Made by a program: the position numbers and the translations under genes
Notes under the pieces: model-generated
Told to the model about the DNA's origin: nothing
What the model saw: the letters and a program-made list of their open reading frames with translations, nothing else
Database searches by the model: none
From: Companilactobacillus heilongjiangensis
Lineage (GTDB): Bacteria; Bacillota; Bacilli; Lactobacillales; Lactobacillaceae
Length of the DNA: 64,000 nucleotides
Direction of reading: 5' to 3'
NCBI RefSeq assembly: GCF_000831645.3
Contig: NZ_CP012559.1
Coordinates: forward strand, 1,488,001-1,552,000
Shown: positions 17,696 through 26,851 of the stretch, in pieces
Position numbering within the stretch: position 1 is the first letter of the stretch
Layout: the number at the start of each line of letters is the position of its first letter

Positions 17696-17930
17696 TTTTG
17701 TCTTCTCCCATTTTAAAAGAAAAACCTTCACCTATAATAATTGTTTAGAATATTAATCGAATATTGCAATATTATTTTTCAAAAAGAGAATATCACAATA
17801 TTATAAAAAATGAATAAATAATACTAAACATTTACATTCTTTTTACAATGGAAAGTAAGCATCCAATAACTGGTTTTATTAAAAGGCAAAGAGAATTGGA
17901 CAAAATATGTTTAGCTTTCGATTATTAAGA
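17696..17930. other. AT-rich intergenic stretch, nothing further seen
   Basis: Between the exporter start and the ffh terminator I see only an AT-rich region that must hold the exporter promoter; no repeat element, RNA motif or small gene was recognised. Confidence 0.5.
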
Positions 17931-17933
17931 ACC

Positions 17934-17980
17934 AAAAATAGCTTCAGCAATCCGATTTCGAATTGCTGAAGCTATTTGTT
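17934..17980 (-). terminator. Terminator of the SRP-smc operon
   Basis: AATAGCTTCAGCAAT and ATTGCTGAAGCTATT form a 15 bp stem with T and A runs, downstream of ffh. Confidence 0.9.
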
Positions 17981-18061
17981 TTGCCTCAAGTTTATGATGA
18001 TATTTAAAATATTATCGTAATTTCATTGTCTGAGGTATTTATCACTGTCGCTGAAGGCGAC

Positions 18062-19498
18062 CTATGACTTGAAGCGCTTAATTTTCTTCAAACGTTTCTT
18101 CTTATTTTTCTTATTCTTACGAACCATAGAATGCATAGCCATCTTGCCCAACTTACCTTTGACACCATTGCCCATAAGTTGATCCATTCCAGCCATGTTA
18201 CCCTTGCTCATTTTGTTCATCATGTCTCGTGATTGCTTGAATTGCTTAATCATTCGGTTAACGTTTTGCACGCTTTGACCAGAACCGGCAGCAATTCTAC
18301 GACGACGTGATGGATTCAATGAATCGGGATCTTCACGTTCTGATGGTGTCATTGAGTAAACAATTGCCTTTAAATGGGCAATATCTTTTTCACCAATATT
18401 GATATTAGCTAAAGCAGGGTTGTTGGCCATCCCTGGAATCATCTTCATGATTTCATCCAAAGGACCCATCTTTTGAATCTGGTCCATTTGATCGATAAAA
18501 TCGTTGAAATCAAAACTATTCTCACGAATCTTTTCAGCAACTTGTTTAGCTTGTTCTTCGTTGTAATCTGTTTGGGCCTTTTCAATCAAGGTCAGCATGT
18601 CACCCATACCTAAGATACGGTTGGCCATACGATCAGGATGGAAGACGTCTAATTGGTCGAGTTTTTCACCTTGTCCAATAAACTTGATTGGCTTACCAGT
18701 CACGTCACGAATTGAAAGAGCGGCACCACCACGGGTATCACCATCCAACTTAGTCAAAACAACACCGGTAATATCGAGTTGTTCGTCAAATCCGTGGGCA
18801 ACCTTAGCAGCAACTTGACCAGTCATTGAATCAGCAACAAACAAAATTTCGTCTGGATGTGCTAAATCTTTGATACGTTGAAGTTCTTCCATCAATTGCT
18901 CATCAATTTCCAAACGACCGGCAGTATCAATAATAACGTAATCATTCTTGTTCTCTTCGGCAACTTTTAAACCATTGCGAACAATGTCAACTGGATCATG
19001 TTCAGTTCCCTCGTCATACACTGGCACATCGAGTTGTTGACCGATAGTCTTCAATTGTTCAATGGCAGCGGGACGATAAACATCTCCAGCAATAAATAAT
19101 GGACGAGCTTTATCTTCATGCTTCAAACGGTTAGCTAATTTACCAGCTGTTGTAGTTTTACCAGCACCTTGCAAACCAACCATCATGATGATTGTTGGAA
19201 TATGCTTGGATTTGTTCAATGGAACAGCTTCTTGTCCCATGATCTTAGTTAATTCTTCATCAACAATTTTGACAACTTGTTGTGATGGCGTCAAACTTTC
19301 CATTACTTCGGCGCCTAAGGCACGTTCTCTGACAGACTTGACGAATTTTTTAACAACGTCAAAGTTAACATCCGCTTCCAACAAAGCCATACGTACTTCA
19401 CGCATTACTTTACGGATATCTTCGTCAGAAAGTTTACCTTTACCTCTTAGTGAGGAGAAAACTTTATTTAAGCGTTCGCTTAATCCTTCAAAAGCCAT
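18062..19498 (-). CDS. ffh: Signal recognition particle protein
   Basis: The 478-residue GTPase shows the NG domain (GLQGAGKTTTAGKLA about residue 107, DTAGR, TKLDGDTRGGAALS) and the methionine-rich M domain that binds 4.5S RNA and signal peptides (MMNKMSKGNMAGMDQLMGN). The C-terminus is a very basic lysine-rich tail. It directs nascent membrane proteins to FtsY and SecYEG. It lies directly after ylxM, and both ylxM and ftsY are in the same transcript. Confidence 0.98.
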   Translation of the reverse strand: MAFEGLSERLNKVFSSLRGKGKLSDEDIRKVMREVRMALLEADVNFDVVKKFVKSVRERALGAEVMESLTPSQQVVKIVDEELTKIMGQEAVPLNKSKHIPTIIMMVGLQGAGKTTTAGKLANRLKHEDKARPLFIAGDVYRPAAIEQLKTIGQQLDVPVYDEGTEHDPVDIVRNGLKVAEENKNDYVIIDTAGRLEIDEQLMEELQRIKDLAHPDEILFVADSMTGQVAAKVAHGFDEQLDITGVVLTKLDGDTRGGAALSIRDVTGKPIKFIGQGEKLDQLDVFHPDRMANRILGMGDMLTLIEKAQTDYNEEQAKQVAEKIRENSFDFNDFIDQMDQIQKMGPLDEIMKMIPGMANNPALANINIGEKDIAHLKAIVYSMTPSEREDPDSLNPSRRRRIAAGSGQSVQNVNRMIKQFKQSRDMMNKMSKGNMAGMDQLMGNGVKGKLGKMAMHSMVRKNKKNKKKRLKKIKRFKS

Positions 19499-19507
19499 AC
19501 TCTACTC

Positions 19508-19849
19508 CTACATTTCATTTATTTTTGAAATTCTTTGGACTAAATCTAATAATTCTTTATCATCTGCATACTTCGTCTGAACTAGTTGGTCGAGCTTTTC
19601 AGAAATATCATCAATCTCTTGAGTTTTCTCAATCAAACCAAGTTCTTTCTCAAACGATTCTAACAAACTGACCGAACGATGCAAGTTATCTAGGACTGCT
19701 TGTCGCGAAACTTCTAGTTGCTCCGCAATTTCACTGAGTGAAAAATCCTCAACATAATACAAGTCCAAATAACGACTTTGCTTTTTAGTCAGTAGTGAAT
19801 GATAAAAATTATACAGCAAGTTCACTCGTGTTGTTTCATCAATGTTCAT
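19508..19849 (-). CDS. ylxM: YlxM-family SRP-associated helix-turn-helix protein
   Basis: The 113-residue protein has a sigma-70 region 4-like helix-turn-helix (LYYVEDFSLSEIAEQLEVSRQAVLDNLHRSV, residues 27-57). YlxM proteins are found next to ffh and in streptococci influence SRP activity and acid tolerance. It starts 2 bp from the ftsY stop and ends 9 bp before ffh. Confidence 0.93.
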   Translation of the reverse strand: MNIDETTRVNLLYNFYHSLLTKKQSRYLDLYYVEDFSLSEIAEQLEVSRQAVLDNLHRSVSLLESFEKELGLIEKTQEIDDISEKLDQLVQTKYADDKELLDLVQRISKINEM

Positions 19850-19851
19850 AA

Positions 19852-21354
19852 CTATTTGTTAGACGTCCCAACAATCAATTCCTTGAACAAACCATAGATG
19901 AATTTCTCTGGATCAAAGTCGCGCAGATCATCCATTTGTTCACCTAAACCAACTAGTTTAACCGGAATGTGCAATTCATTTCTGATAGCCAAGACGACAC
20001 CACCTTGGGAACTACCATCGATCTTTGTCAAAACAATTCCGGAAACTTCAGTTGTTTCGTTAAATTGTTTAGCTTGGCTCAAAGCATTTTGTCCCGTGGA
20101 ACCATCGAGTACTAAGAGAACTTCTTGTGGTGCATCTGGTAATTCACGAGTGATAACACGCTTGATTTTTTCTAGTTCACGCATCAAGCCTTCTTTATTT
20201 TGAAGACGACCAGCAGTATCAACTAGCAAGATATCGAAGTCCTCCTCAACAGCACGTTTAACAGCATCATAAACAACTGAAGCTGGATCAGTGTGGGCCT
20301 TACTTGCTTGCACAGGTACGCCATCACGTTTACCCCATTCTTGTAATTGTTCAATCGCACCAGCTCTAAATGTATCTGCAGCAGCTAGTAAAACTTTCTT
20401 GCCTTGTTGTTGATAGCGGTGAGCAAGCTTACCGACTGTAGTAGTTTTACCAGCGCCATTAACACCGACAAATAAGAAAACAGTTGGTGTCTTATCAGTA
20501 CTGAATTTCAAAGAATTATCTTCTTCTTTACCCTCTTCACCGTACATATCAACTAATTTCTTAACGATTACATTGGAAACGTCAGATTTTTTCTTAGCAT
20601 TCTCTAACTTAACTTCTTCACGTAATTCGTCAGAAATTCGCATAGCTGTTTCGTAGCCAACATCAGATTCAATCAACAACTCTTCCAGATCATCAAAGAA
20701 ATCTTCGTCAACACTTCTAAAGTTAGCTAAGAAACGATTTAAACGAGAACTAAAGGAATTACGACTCTTTTTAAGTCCTTCGTCATATTCCTTAACATCA
20801 TCTTTAGGTTCTTCTTCTGATTCTGAAGTTTCTGCTTCAGTAGATTCTTCAGTTTCAGATTCAGCTTTAGTTGACTCTTGAGTCTCTGAATTATCAGTTG
20901 ATTCTTCAGGTACTTCTTCAGATACATTATCTTCTGGTGTACTTTCAGGTTCAGCAGGTGCTTCTTGGGGTTCTTCAACGGGCTCAGCTGATTCTGAATT
21001 TGGAGTGGCCTCTGCAGCAGGTTCTGAAGGTTCTTCTTTAACCTCTGCCTCAGGTGCCTCTTCTGTTTCAGTTTCAACTGGTTCCTCAGGTTTTGATTCT
21101 GGAGCTGTTTTTTCTTCTTTAACTTCAGTTTTTGGTTCTTCTTCTGGTTCTGGAGTTTCTTCTACAGATTGAGCTGGTTCTTCACTTTTAGCTTCTGAAC
21201 TTGTTTCTGACTTTTCATCAGATGTAATTTCAGTGGCTTCAGTAGTTTGGTCAGATTTTTTTTCAGACTCTTCTTGAGATTTCTTTTCTAAATTTTTATC
21301 TTCAGAATCATCTTTACCAGTAAAGGCTTTTTTAATTCGATCAAATAATCCCAT
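19852..21354 (-). CDS. ftsY: SRP receptor FtsY
   Basis: The 500-residue protein ends in a standard NG GTPase domain (from about residue 200; GVNGAGKTTTVGKLAH, DTAGRLQNKEGL, TKIDGSSQGG). Residues about 10-190 form a low-complexity acidic region made almost wholly of E, S, P, T and A, an unusually long A domain that would hold the receptor near membrane lipids or ribosomes. The reverse and shifted frames over this repeat-rich DNA give spurious reading frames. The gene follows smc by 9 bp. Confidence 0.97.
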   Translation of the reverse strand: MGLFDRIKKAFTGKDDSEDKNLEKKSQEESEKKSDQTTEATEITSDEKSETSSEAKSEEPAQSVEETPEPEEEPKTEVKEEKTAPESKPEEPVETETEEAPEAEVKEEPSEPAAEATPNSESAEPVEEPQEAPAEPESTPEDNVSEEVPEESTDNSETQESTKAESETEESTEAETSESEEEPKDDVKEYDEGLKKSRNSFSSRLNRFLANFRSVDEDFFDDLEELLIESDVGYETAMRISDELREEVKLENAKKKSDVSNVIVKKLVDMYGEEGKEEDNSLKFSTDKTPTVFLFVGVNGAGKTTTVGKLAHRYQQQGKKVLLAAADTFRAGAIEQLQEWGKRDGVPVQASKAHTDPASVVYDAVKRAVEEDFDILLVDTAGRLQNKEGLMRELEKIKRVITRELPDAPQEVLLVLDGSTGQNALSQAKQFNETTEVSGIVLTKIDGSSQGGVVLAIRNELHIPVKLVGLGEQMDDLRDFDPEKFIYGLFKELIVGTSNK

Positions 21355-21363
21355 TATTAACTC

Positions 21364-24300
21364 CTATTCTTTGACGTGCACAGACAACATCCGTGATACA
21401 CCGGACTCTTCCATCGTTACCCCATACAAACGATTGACGTTCATCATCGTTCCTTTACGGTGAGTAATGACGATAAATTCAGTGTTAGCGTCATATTGAT
21501 TTAAGTAATTAGCGAAACGGTAAACATTCGCATCATCAAGTGAAGCTTCAACTTCATCAAGGATACAGAATGGTACCGGCTTAACTTTAATAATAGCAAA
21601 TAACAGTGTAATTGCCGTCAAAGCTTTCTCGCCACCAGATAATAAACTCAAACGTTGGAATTTCTTCCCTGGTGGTTGGGCAATAATTTCAATCCCAGTT
21701 TCCAAAAGGTTGTCCGGTTCAGTCAAGACTAATTTAGCTCGACCACCAGCAAACATTTCTGGGAAAATATCTTCAAAGGCAGCCGCAACTTCGTCAAAAG
21801 TCTTCTTAAAACGAGTTGTGACTTCCTTATCCATCTCAGACATTGTATCGAGTAATTGAGCACGAGCTTGCAATAAATCGTTTTGTTGCTGCGTCAAGAA
21901 CTCATAACGGTCCTTAACCTTGTCATACTCCTCAATCGCCGATAAATTGACTGTTCCCAATTCTTCAATCCCCATCTTCAATAGACGAGCTTCTTTTTGT
22001 AATTCATCGGGATCGTAATCACCTTTGTTCAAAGCCAAGAGTGAAGCTTCATAAGTCAATTGATACTCTTGTGACAAAGTATCCAATCGGCTGTCGATTT
22101 GATTCGATAACTTAGTATTTTGAATGGCCAAAGTCTCTTGTTGATCAGACGCATTCTTTTGTAAGTCGAAATTACGTTGAGCTTTACTATTCAAGTCAGT
22201 AGCCAACACTTGTTGCTTTTCACGTTTAGCTTTCAAATCAGTGACGACTTTTTGAAGTTGGGTGATTTCTTGTTTGAGTTCTTCAATTCGATTCTTAACC
22301 TCAGTGCTATTAAGATCCAATTGATTACGTTCAGAATCAAGAATCGTCAATTGTTGTTGAACATCAGCAATTTGTTTCTCAGTCTGTTCCGCAATAGCCA
22401 TCAAATCAGCATTTTGTGTAGCATCATTTTCATGATTACTCTTAACAACCGCCAATTGTGTCTGAATCGATTGTTCTTTTTGATTGATAGATTGTAGTTC
22501 GGCGTCAAAATCAGTTAACATCTTTTGTTTCTGATTCATTTCAGCTTGAGTATCCTCAATCTCTTGAGCAATTTTCTTAGCGGATTCTTTTTGAGACTCT
22601 AAGTTTTTCTGCAAATCTTTTTGTTCGGACTGATATTTAGCCAAATTGTACTTAACAACATCCAAGCGTTCACTGAAATGCTTTTCTTCATTTTGATAAG
22701 TTGAAATTTCACTCTCAAAATGATTTTTCTCAGCATTGAATTTGGCCAACTTTTCATCAACCGTTTTCTTTTCAGCATTGAGTGCTGTCAATTGATCACG
22801 TAAGTCTTGGACAGTCTTTTGTTTTTCATCCATCAATAATTCTTGCTTAGACAAATCCTTGTTCAAAGACTGCAATTCATCCTTACGTGTCAAAATACTT
22901 GAGTTAACGCGACGTTGTTGTCCACCAGTCATAGAACCACCGGCATTGACGACATTTCCATCTAATGTAACGACACGATATTTACGATTAACGGCGGCAG
23001 AAATCTTTGTAGCAACGTTGATATCTTTAGCAATCAACAAGTTACCCAAAATATTTTTAACGATGTTCGAAACTTTGTCATCATATTTAACTAAATCACT
23101 AGCGACCCCAACAAAACCTGCGACCATTTGAGCTTTGTTCAAATCATTAGCATAAATATTCCGTGCTTGAATAATATTCAAAGGTAAAAATGTTGCTCGA
23201 CCACCACGACTTTGTCTCAAGAAAGCAATCGCCTTTTTAGCAGCAGCTTCATCTTCTGTAACGATTGACTGTAACTGATTGCTGACAACTGTTTCAATCG
23301 CCAATTGATATTCCTTTGGTACAGAAATCAATTCAGCCACGGCACCAACGATTCCAGTCAATTGTTGCTCATTATTCAGAACATTTTTAGCACCTTCAAA
23401 AAATCCAGCATGTTCTTGTTCCATATTTTCTAGAATACGTTTTCGTGCTTTGGTTTCTTGCAGACTTTCAAGAATCTTCAAATAATTACTATTCTCACGC
23501 TTACCATTTTCGGTTACTTCGTTGATACTTTGAGTCAACTGTTGATCACGCTCAAGCAATGACTTATTATCGTCAACTAACTTTTTAACTTGTTGGCTGA
23601 TTGAATCATTGTCATTCTTTGAACTATTAAGACTCTCAGTTACATCGGTCAATTGAGCTTGTTGTTCATTAATCGATGCTTGAACACGCTCCAATTGACG
23701 TTGTGAAAATTTCTGTTCATTGTTGTTGGAAACTTGATCTTGCAACAAGTTGACATAATTATTTCTTAAGTCAGTAATATTTTTTTGTAAATCAGCTGGA
23801 GTTTTCTTCTTCAATTGTTGAATGTCAGCCAATTGTTTCTCAAAATCTTTGATTTTATTGACACATTCAGCCAATTTCTGATTAGAATCAGCCAATTTAG
23901 CCTGATTTGCCACTTTATTAGCTTGTAAATTAGCCAATTGATTATTCAATGACTGCTTATTTGACGAGTTGAATCCATTACGTTCATCCGCAACGGCGAC
24001 TTTTCCATTAAAAATTTCCAAAGTCTTGGTCGACTCAGTCAATTTAGCTTGGTTATCATCAATCTGATTAGTCAAATCTTGGACAGACTTGTTGTTATCC
24101 TCAACTTGTTTATTGGCAATTTTAACTTGCTTAGAAATATTTTGAAGGCTCATTTTAACTTCACGCAAATCTTTGTCGATTTGACGCTTTTGAGCTGACA
24201 AATTCTTAACTTCAATTGTTAGAATCTTTTGATAAATACTGTCATATTTACTCTTTTGTTCTTTGTAATCACGGGCAATACTAGCCTGTTCTTTCAAAGG

Positions 24301-24909
24301 TTCAACTTGCTTTGACAACTCTGAAACAATATCTGATACACGATGGAGATTATCAGTTGTTTCCGACAATTTACTTTCCGCTTGTTGTTTCTTTTGCTTA
24401 AAGAGTGAGACTCCGGCAGATTCTTCAATAATAGTCCGACGTTCAACTGGTTTACTATTGAAAATTGCTTCAACACGACCCTGAGAAATGATAGAAAATG
24501 ACTGTTTTCCCATCCCTGAGTCCATGAACAATTCTGTAATATCACGCAAACGACATTGTTTATTATTGATCAAAAATTCCGTATCGCCATTTCTAAATAA
24601 GCGACGACAAATTACCAAGTCATCTTGGGACGACTTGAGCTCTCGATTATGATTATCGAATTGTAAAATAACTTCCGCCCGATTCATTTGTGGACGTGTG
24701 GCACTCCCAGCAAAAATCACATCGACCATTTTGTCTCCACGTAAACTTTTTGCTGACTGTTCACCCATTACCCAACGAATGGCTTCAGTAATATTTGATT
24801 TTCCACTCCCGTTGGGTCCAACAATACCAGTAATTCCACTGGTAAAATCAATCTTTGTTTTATCAGCAAAAGATTTAAACCCATTGATCGTTAATGATTT
24901 TAACGGCAT
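21364..24909 (-). CDS. smc: Chromosome segregation protein SMC
   Basis: The 1181-residue protein has the SMC plan: N-terminal ATPase half with GPNGSGKSNITEAIRWVMGEQSAKSLRG (residue 32 on), a coiled coil (about 170-500), a hinge with the GAVAELI...GGSMTGGQQ region (about 515-660), a second coiled coil (660-1000) and the C-terminal ABC signature LLSGGEKALTAITLLFA with the Walker B ILDEVEASLDDANV. With ScpAB it loads near the origin and aligns chromosome arms. It lies between rnc and ftsY with gaps of 9-14 bp. Confidence 0.98.
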   Translation of the reverse strand: MPLKSLTINGFKSFADKTKIDFTSGITGIVGPNGSGKSNITEAIRWVMGEQSAKSLRGDKMVDVIFAGSATRPQMNRAEVILQFDNHNRELKSSQDDLVICRRLFRNGDTEFLINNKQCRLRDITELFMDSGMGKQSFSIISQGRVEAIFNSKPVERRTIIEESAGVSLFKQKKQQAESKLSETTDNLHRVSDIVSELSKQVEPLKEQASIARDYKEQKSKYDSIYQKILTIEVKNLSAQKRQIDKDLREVKMSLQNISKQVKIANKQVEDNNKSVQDLTNQIDDNQAKLTESTKTLEIFNGKVAVADERNGFNSSNKQSLNNQLANLQANKVANQAKLADSNQKLAECVNKIKDFEKQLADIQQLKKKTPADLQKNITDLRNNYVNLLQDQVSNNNEQKFSQRQLERVQASINEQQAQLTDVTESLNSSKNDNDSISQQVKKLVDDNKSLLERDQQLTQSINEVTENGKRENSNYLKILESLQETKARKRILENMEQEHAGFFEGAKNVLNNEQQLTGIVGAVAELISVPKEYQLAIETVVSNQLQSIVTEDEAAAKKAIAFLRQSRGGRATFLPLNIIQARNIYANDLNKAQMVAGFVGVASDLVKYDDKVSNIVKNILGNLLIAKDINVATKISAAVNRKYRVVTLDGNVVNAGGSMTGGQQRRVNSSILTRKDELQSLNKDLSKQELLMDEKQKTVQDLRDQLTALNAEKKTVDEKLAKFNAEKNHFESEISTYQNEEKHFSERLDVVKYNLAKYQSEQKDLQKNLESQKESAKKIAQEIEDTQAEMNQKQKMLTDFDAELQSINQKEQSIQTQLAVVKSNHENDATQNADLMAIAEQTEKQIADVQQQLTILDSERNQLDLNSTEVKNRIEELKQEITQLQKVVTDLKAKREKQQVLATDLNSKAQRNFDLQKNASDQQETLAIQNTKLSNQIDSRLDTLSQEYQLTYEASLLALNKGDYDPDELQKEARLLKMGIEELGTVNLSAIEEYDKVKDRYEFLTQQQNDLLQARAQLLDTMSEMDKEVTTRFKKTFDEVAAAFEDIFPEMFAGGRAKLVLTEPDNLLETGIEIIAQPPGKKFQRLSLLSGGEKALTAITLLFAIIKVKPVPFCILDEVEASLDDANVYRFANYLNQYDANTEFIVITHRKGTMMNVNRLYGVTMEESGVSRMLSVHVKE

Positions 24910-24922
24910 AAACTACAAACTC

Positions 24923-25612
24923 CTATAATTCTTCTAATGCTCTCTTGGCAGCCATTTGTTCGGCATGCTTCTTGCTGTAACCCAATCCTTTAGACAAAAT
25001 CTTGCCATTGGCAATCAATTCAACTTTGAACTTCTTGTCGTGGTCAGGACCTTCTTCATCGATGACCTTGTAGTCAATTTCAACTTCACCGGATTGTTGT
25101 AATCTTTCTTGCAAATGAGTCTTGAAATCAGTATCTTCTGAAAACTCACCTGAATCGATATGTGGATAGACGACTTTCTTCAAGAAATCATCAACCACTT
25201 CATTACCTTGATCAAGATATAAAGCACCGTTGAAAGCTTCAAAAATATCTTCCAGCAATGTATGTCTTTGACGGGCACCTTGTTTTTCTTCACCTTTACC
25301 AATCAACAAATACTTGTCGATATTAATTTCTTTGGCAAAACGTGCAAAACTATCCGTTCGAACAATATCTGATCTCAAACGTGTTAATTTGCCTTCTGGC
25401 AATTGTGGATATTTTTCAAAAAGGTAACGAGAGATATTGATTTCAAGAACCGCATCCCCCAAAAATTCAAGGCGTTCGTAATCACCGATACCCAAGCCTT
25501 TGTGTTCATTATCAAAGGATGAATGAGTCATGGCTCTTTCAACCAAACTTTTATCGTTAAACTTAATTCCATATTGCTCATCTAAAACTTGTAAGAACTT
25601 TGGATCTAACAT
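24923..25612 (-). CDS. rnc: Ribonuclease III
   Basis: The 229-residue enzyme has the RNase III signature ERLEFLGDAVLEINIS (about residues 44-59), the second catalytic cluster LLEDIFEAFNGALYLD, and a C-terminal double-stranded RNA-binding domain (about 155-227). It cuts structured RNA such as rRNA precursors. The start has AAAGGGG upstream. A structured repeat element lies only 49 bp upstream of its start codon and, if transcribed, would sit in its 5' leader and could itself be a double-stranded substrate (inference). Confidence 0.97.
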   Translation of the reverse strand: MLDPKFLQVLDEQYGIKFNDKSLVERAMTHSSFDNEHKGLGIGDYERLEFLGDAVLEINISRYLFEKYPQLPEGKLTRLRSDIVRTDSFARFAKEINIDKYLLIGKGEEKQGARQRHTLLEDIFEAFNGALYLDQGNEVVDDFLKKVVYPHIDSGEFSEDTDFKTHLQERLQQSGEVEIDYKVIDEEGPDHDKKFKVELIANGKILSKGLGYSKKHAEQMAAKRALEEL

Positions 25613-25660
25613 AACGTGTCCCCTTTCCCAATATTACTAATAAACGTGTTTTGGTAGTTG

Positions 25661-25952
25661 CCGTCTCCAGGAACGAGAACATTTACCTGCTGTGCGGACC
25701 GGTCCGAGCCAAAGTACGGTCTCGAACCTCGATTTTGAAGCCTCGCAAAAAACGCGAGTCTCCAAACTCGCCCGGTGGTGTAATGGCTAAAGCCATAACG
25801 CCACACCCACAGCTGGTAAATGCTCTCATTCCCTCCGACTAGTCGATTTAATTAATTAATTATTACAAATAACTCAATTGATGCCCAATTTTAATATCGA
25901 ATAAATAATCGAAAAGCATGAAGATGGCACACTTAAATAGCACTATGTATTA
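25661..25952 (-). repeat. Structured MITE-like element, copy 4
   Basis: Core 25661-25839 has all three arms: outer stem GGGAATGAGAG.ATTTACC with its complement, arm 1 GTGGTGTAATGGC / GCCATAACGCCAC, arm 2 CTCGC/GCGAG (differing from other copies on both sides) and arm 3 CGGTCTCGAACCTCG. The tail ends near 25952 in AAATAGCACTATGTATT, a degenerate terminal repeat. It is the first of three elements between rnc and acpP. Confidence 0.88.
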
Positions 25953-26019
25953 ATTATACTAAACTTTGCTCTTAAATAATTATCGGTATAAATAAAGGTT
26001 GAAAGTTTAGTTAAATATT

Positions 26020-26260
26020 CCGTCTACAGAACTGGGAAATATTCTCTAGCTGTGCGGAACGGCTCGAGCCAAAGTGCGGTCTCGAACCTCGGTTGAAGCC
26101 TTGACACAGTTCGTCAAGTCTCCAAACACGCCCGGTGGTATAAGTACGGGAGAAATCTCCCGTACTTATACCACTACCACGGCACACAAATATTTCCCAG
26201 TTCTTCCGACTAATCCATCAGTAATAATTGAATGTAAAAGTGTACAAATTTATTAATACT
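26020..26260 (-). repeat. Structured MITE-like element, copy 5
   Basis: Core 26020-26211 is almost identical, in reverse, to copy 1: arm 1 CTCCCGTACTTATACCAC with its complement is a perfect 18 bp stem, and arm 2 is CTTGAC/GTCAAG. In the tail TTGAAT (26228-26233) and TATTAA (26251-26256) lie 17 bp apart and point outward. The outer end is not clear. Confidence 0.88.
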
Positions 26261-26401
26261 CATCCTGCAATTAATATCTAAAATTTGAAATACTCAAAAT
26301 AAATGTAACAACTATTTTAACATCCTTAATTTAGAATCCATTTAGTATGGTTACTTAATTAAGATACTCATTAAATTATTTATACCAATAAGAACGAATT
26401 A

Positions 26402-26566
26402 GTCGGAAGGGATAAGAGTATTCACCTGCTGTGGTTGTTTAGCTGTTACACCACCGGGCGTGTTTGGAGACTTACCGGTCTTTGGTAAGGCTTCAAACCG
26501 AGGTTCGAGACCGCTCTTTGGCTCGGACCGTTCCGCATAGCAGGTGAATATTCTTATCCCTGGAGT
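26402..26566 (+). repeat. Structured MITE-like element, copy 6
   Basis: Core with outer stem GGGATAAGAGTATTCACC / GGTGAATATTCTTATCCC, arm 2 CTTACC/GGTAAG and the conserved arm 3. Arm 1 is decayed (GTGGTTGTTTAGCTGTTACACCAC pairs only at its base). It points opposite to copies 4 and 5 and ends about 30 bp from the acpP stop. Confidence 0.85.
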
Positions 26567-26569
26567 TCA

Positions 26570-26606
26570 GTATAAAAAAATAAGACCATATGGCCTTATT
26601 TTTGAT
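26570..26606 (-). terminator. Terminator overlapping the acpP stop
   Basis: AAATAAGGCCATATGGTCTTATTTTTTT on the minus strand, cited by its parts AAATAAG and CTTATTT, begins within the last codons of acpP. Confidence 0.85.
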
Positions 26607-26838
26607 GTGATGAAATATAGCTTGTGGCTGCGCCAACGGTTGTAATTTTTTCAGCGTCGTCATCTGGAATCTCGGCACCAAATTCGTCTTCTAATTCAAG
26701 AACAAACTCAACAAGGTCGATTGAATCTGCGTCAAGATCCTTTGTAAATGATGTTTCTCTAGTAATTGTTGATGCGTCAACTTCAAACTTGTCAGCAATC
26801 AATGCAACGATTTTGTCAAAAACTTCTTGTTCACTCAT
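26596..26838 (-). CDS. acpP: Acyl carrier protein
   Basis: The 80-residue acidic protein has the phosphopantetheine attachment site DADSIDLVE (serine near residue 38) in a four-helix ACP. It carries acyl chains for fatty-acid and phospholipid synthesis, which fits its place 13 bp after plsX. The start at 26838 has a good ribosome site (AAGGAG); the extended frame to 26862 overlaps plsX. A terminator overlaps its stop, so rnc, the next gene, needs its own promoter. Confidence 0.96.
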   Translation of the reverse strand: MSEQEVFDKIVALIADKFEVDASTITRETSFTKDLDADSIDLVEFVLELEDEFGAEIPDDDAEKITTVGAATSYISSHQK

Positions 26839-26851
26839 GGATGGAATCTCC

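Noticed and set aside
20739-21077. 112-codon lysine/leucine-rich frame inside ftsY
   Set aside because: It is the shifted-frame image of the Glu/Ser/Pro-rich FtsY domain.
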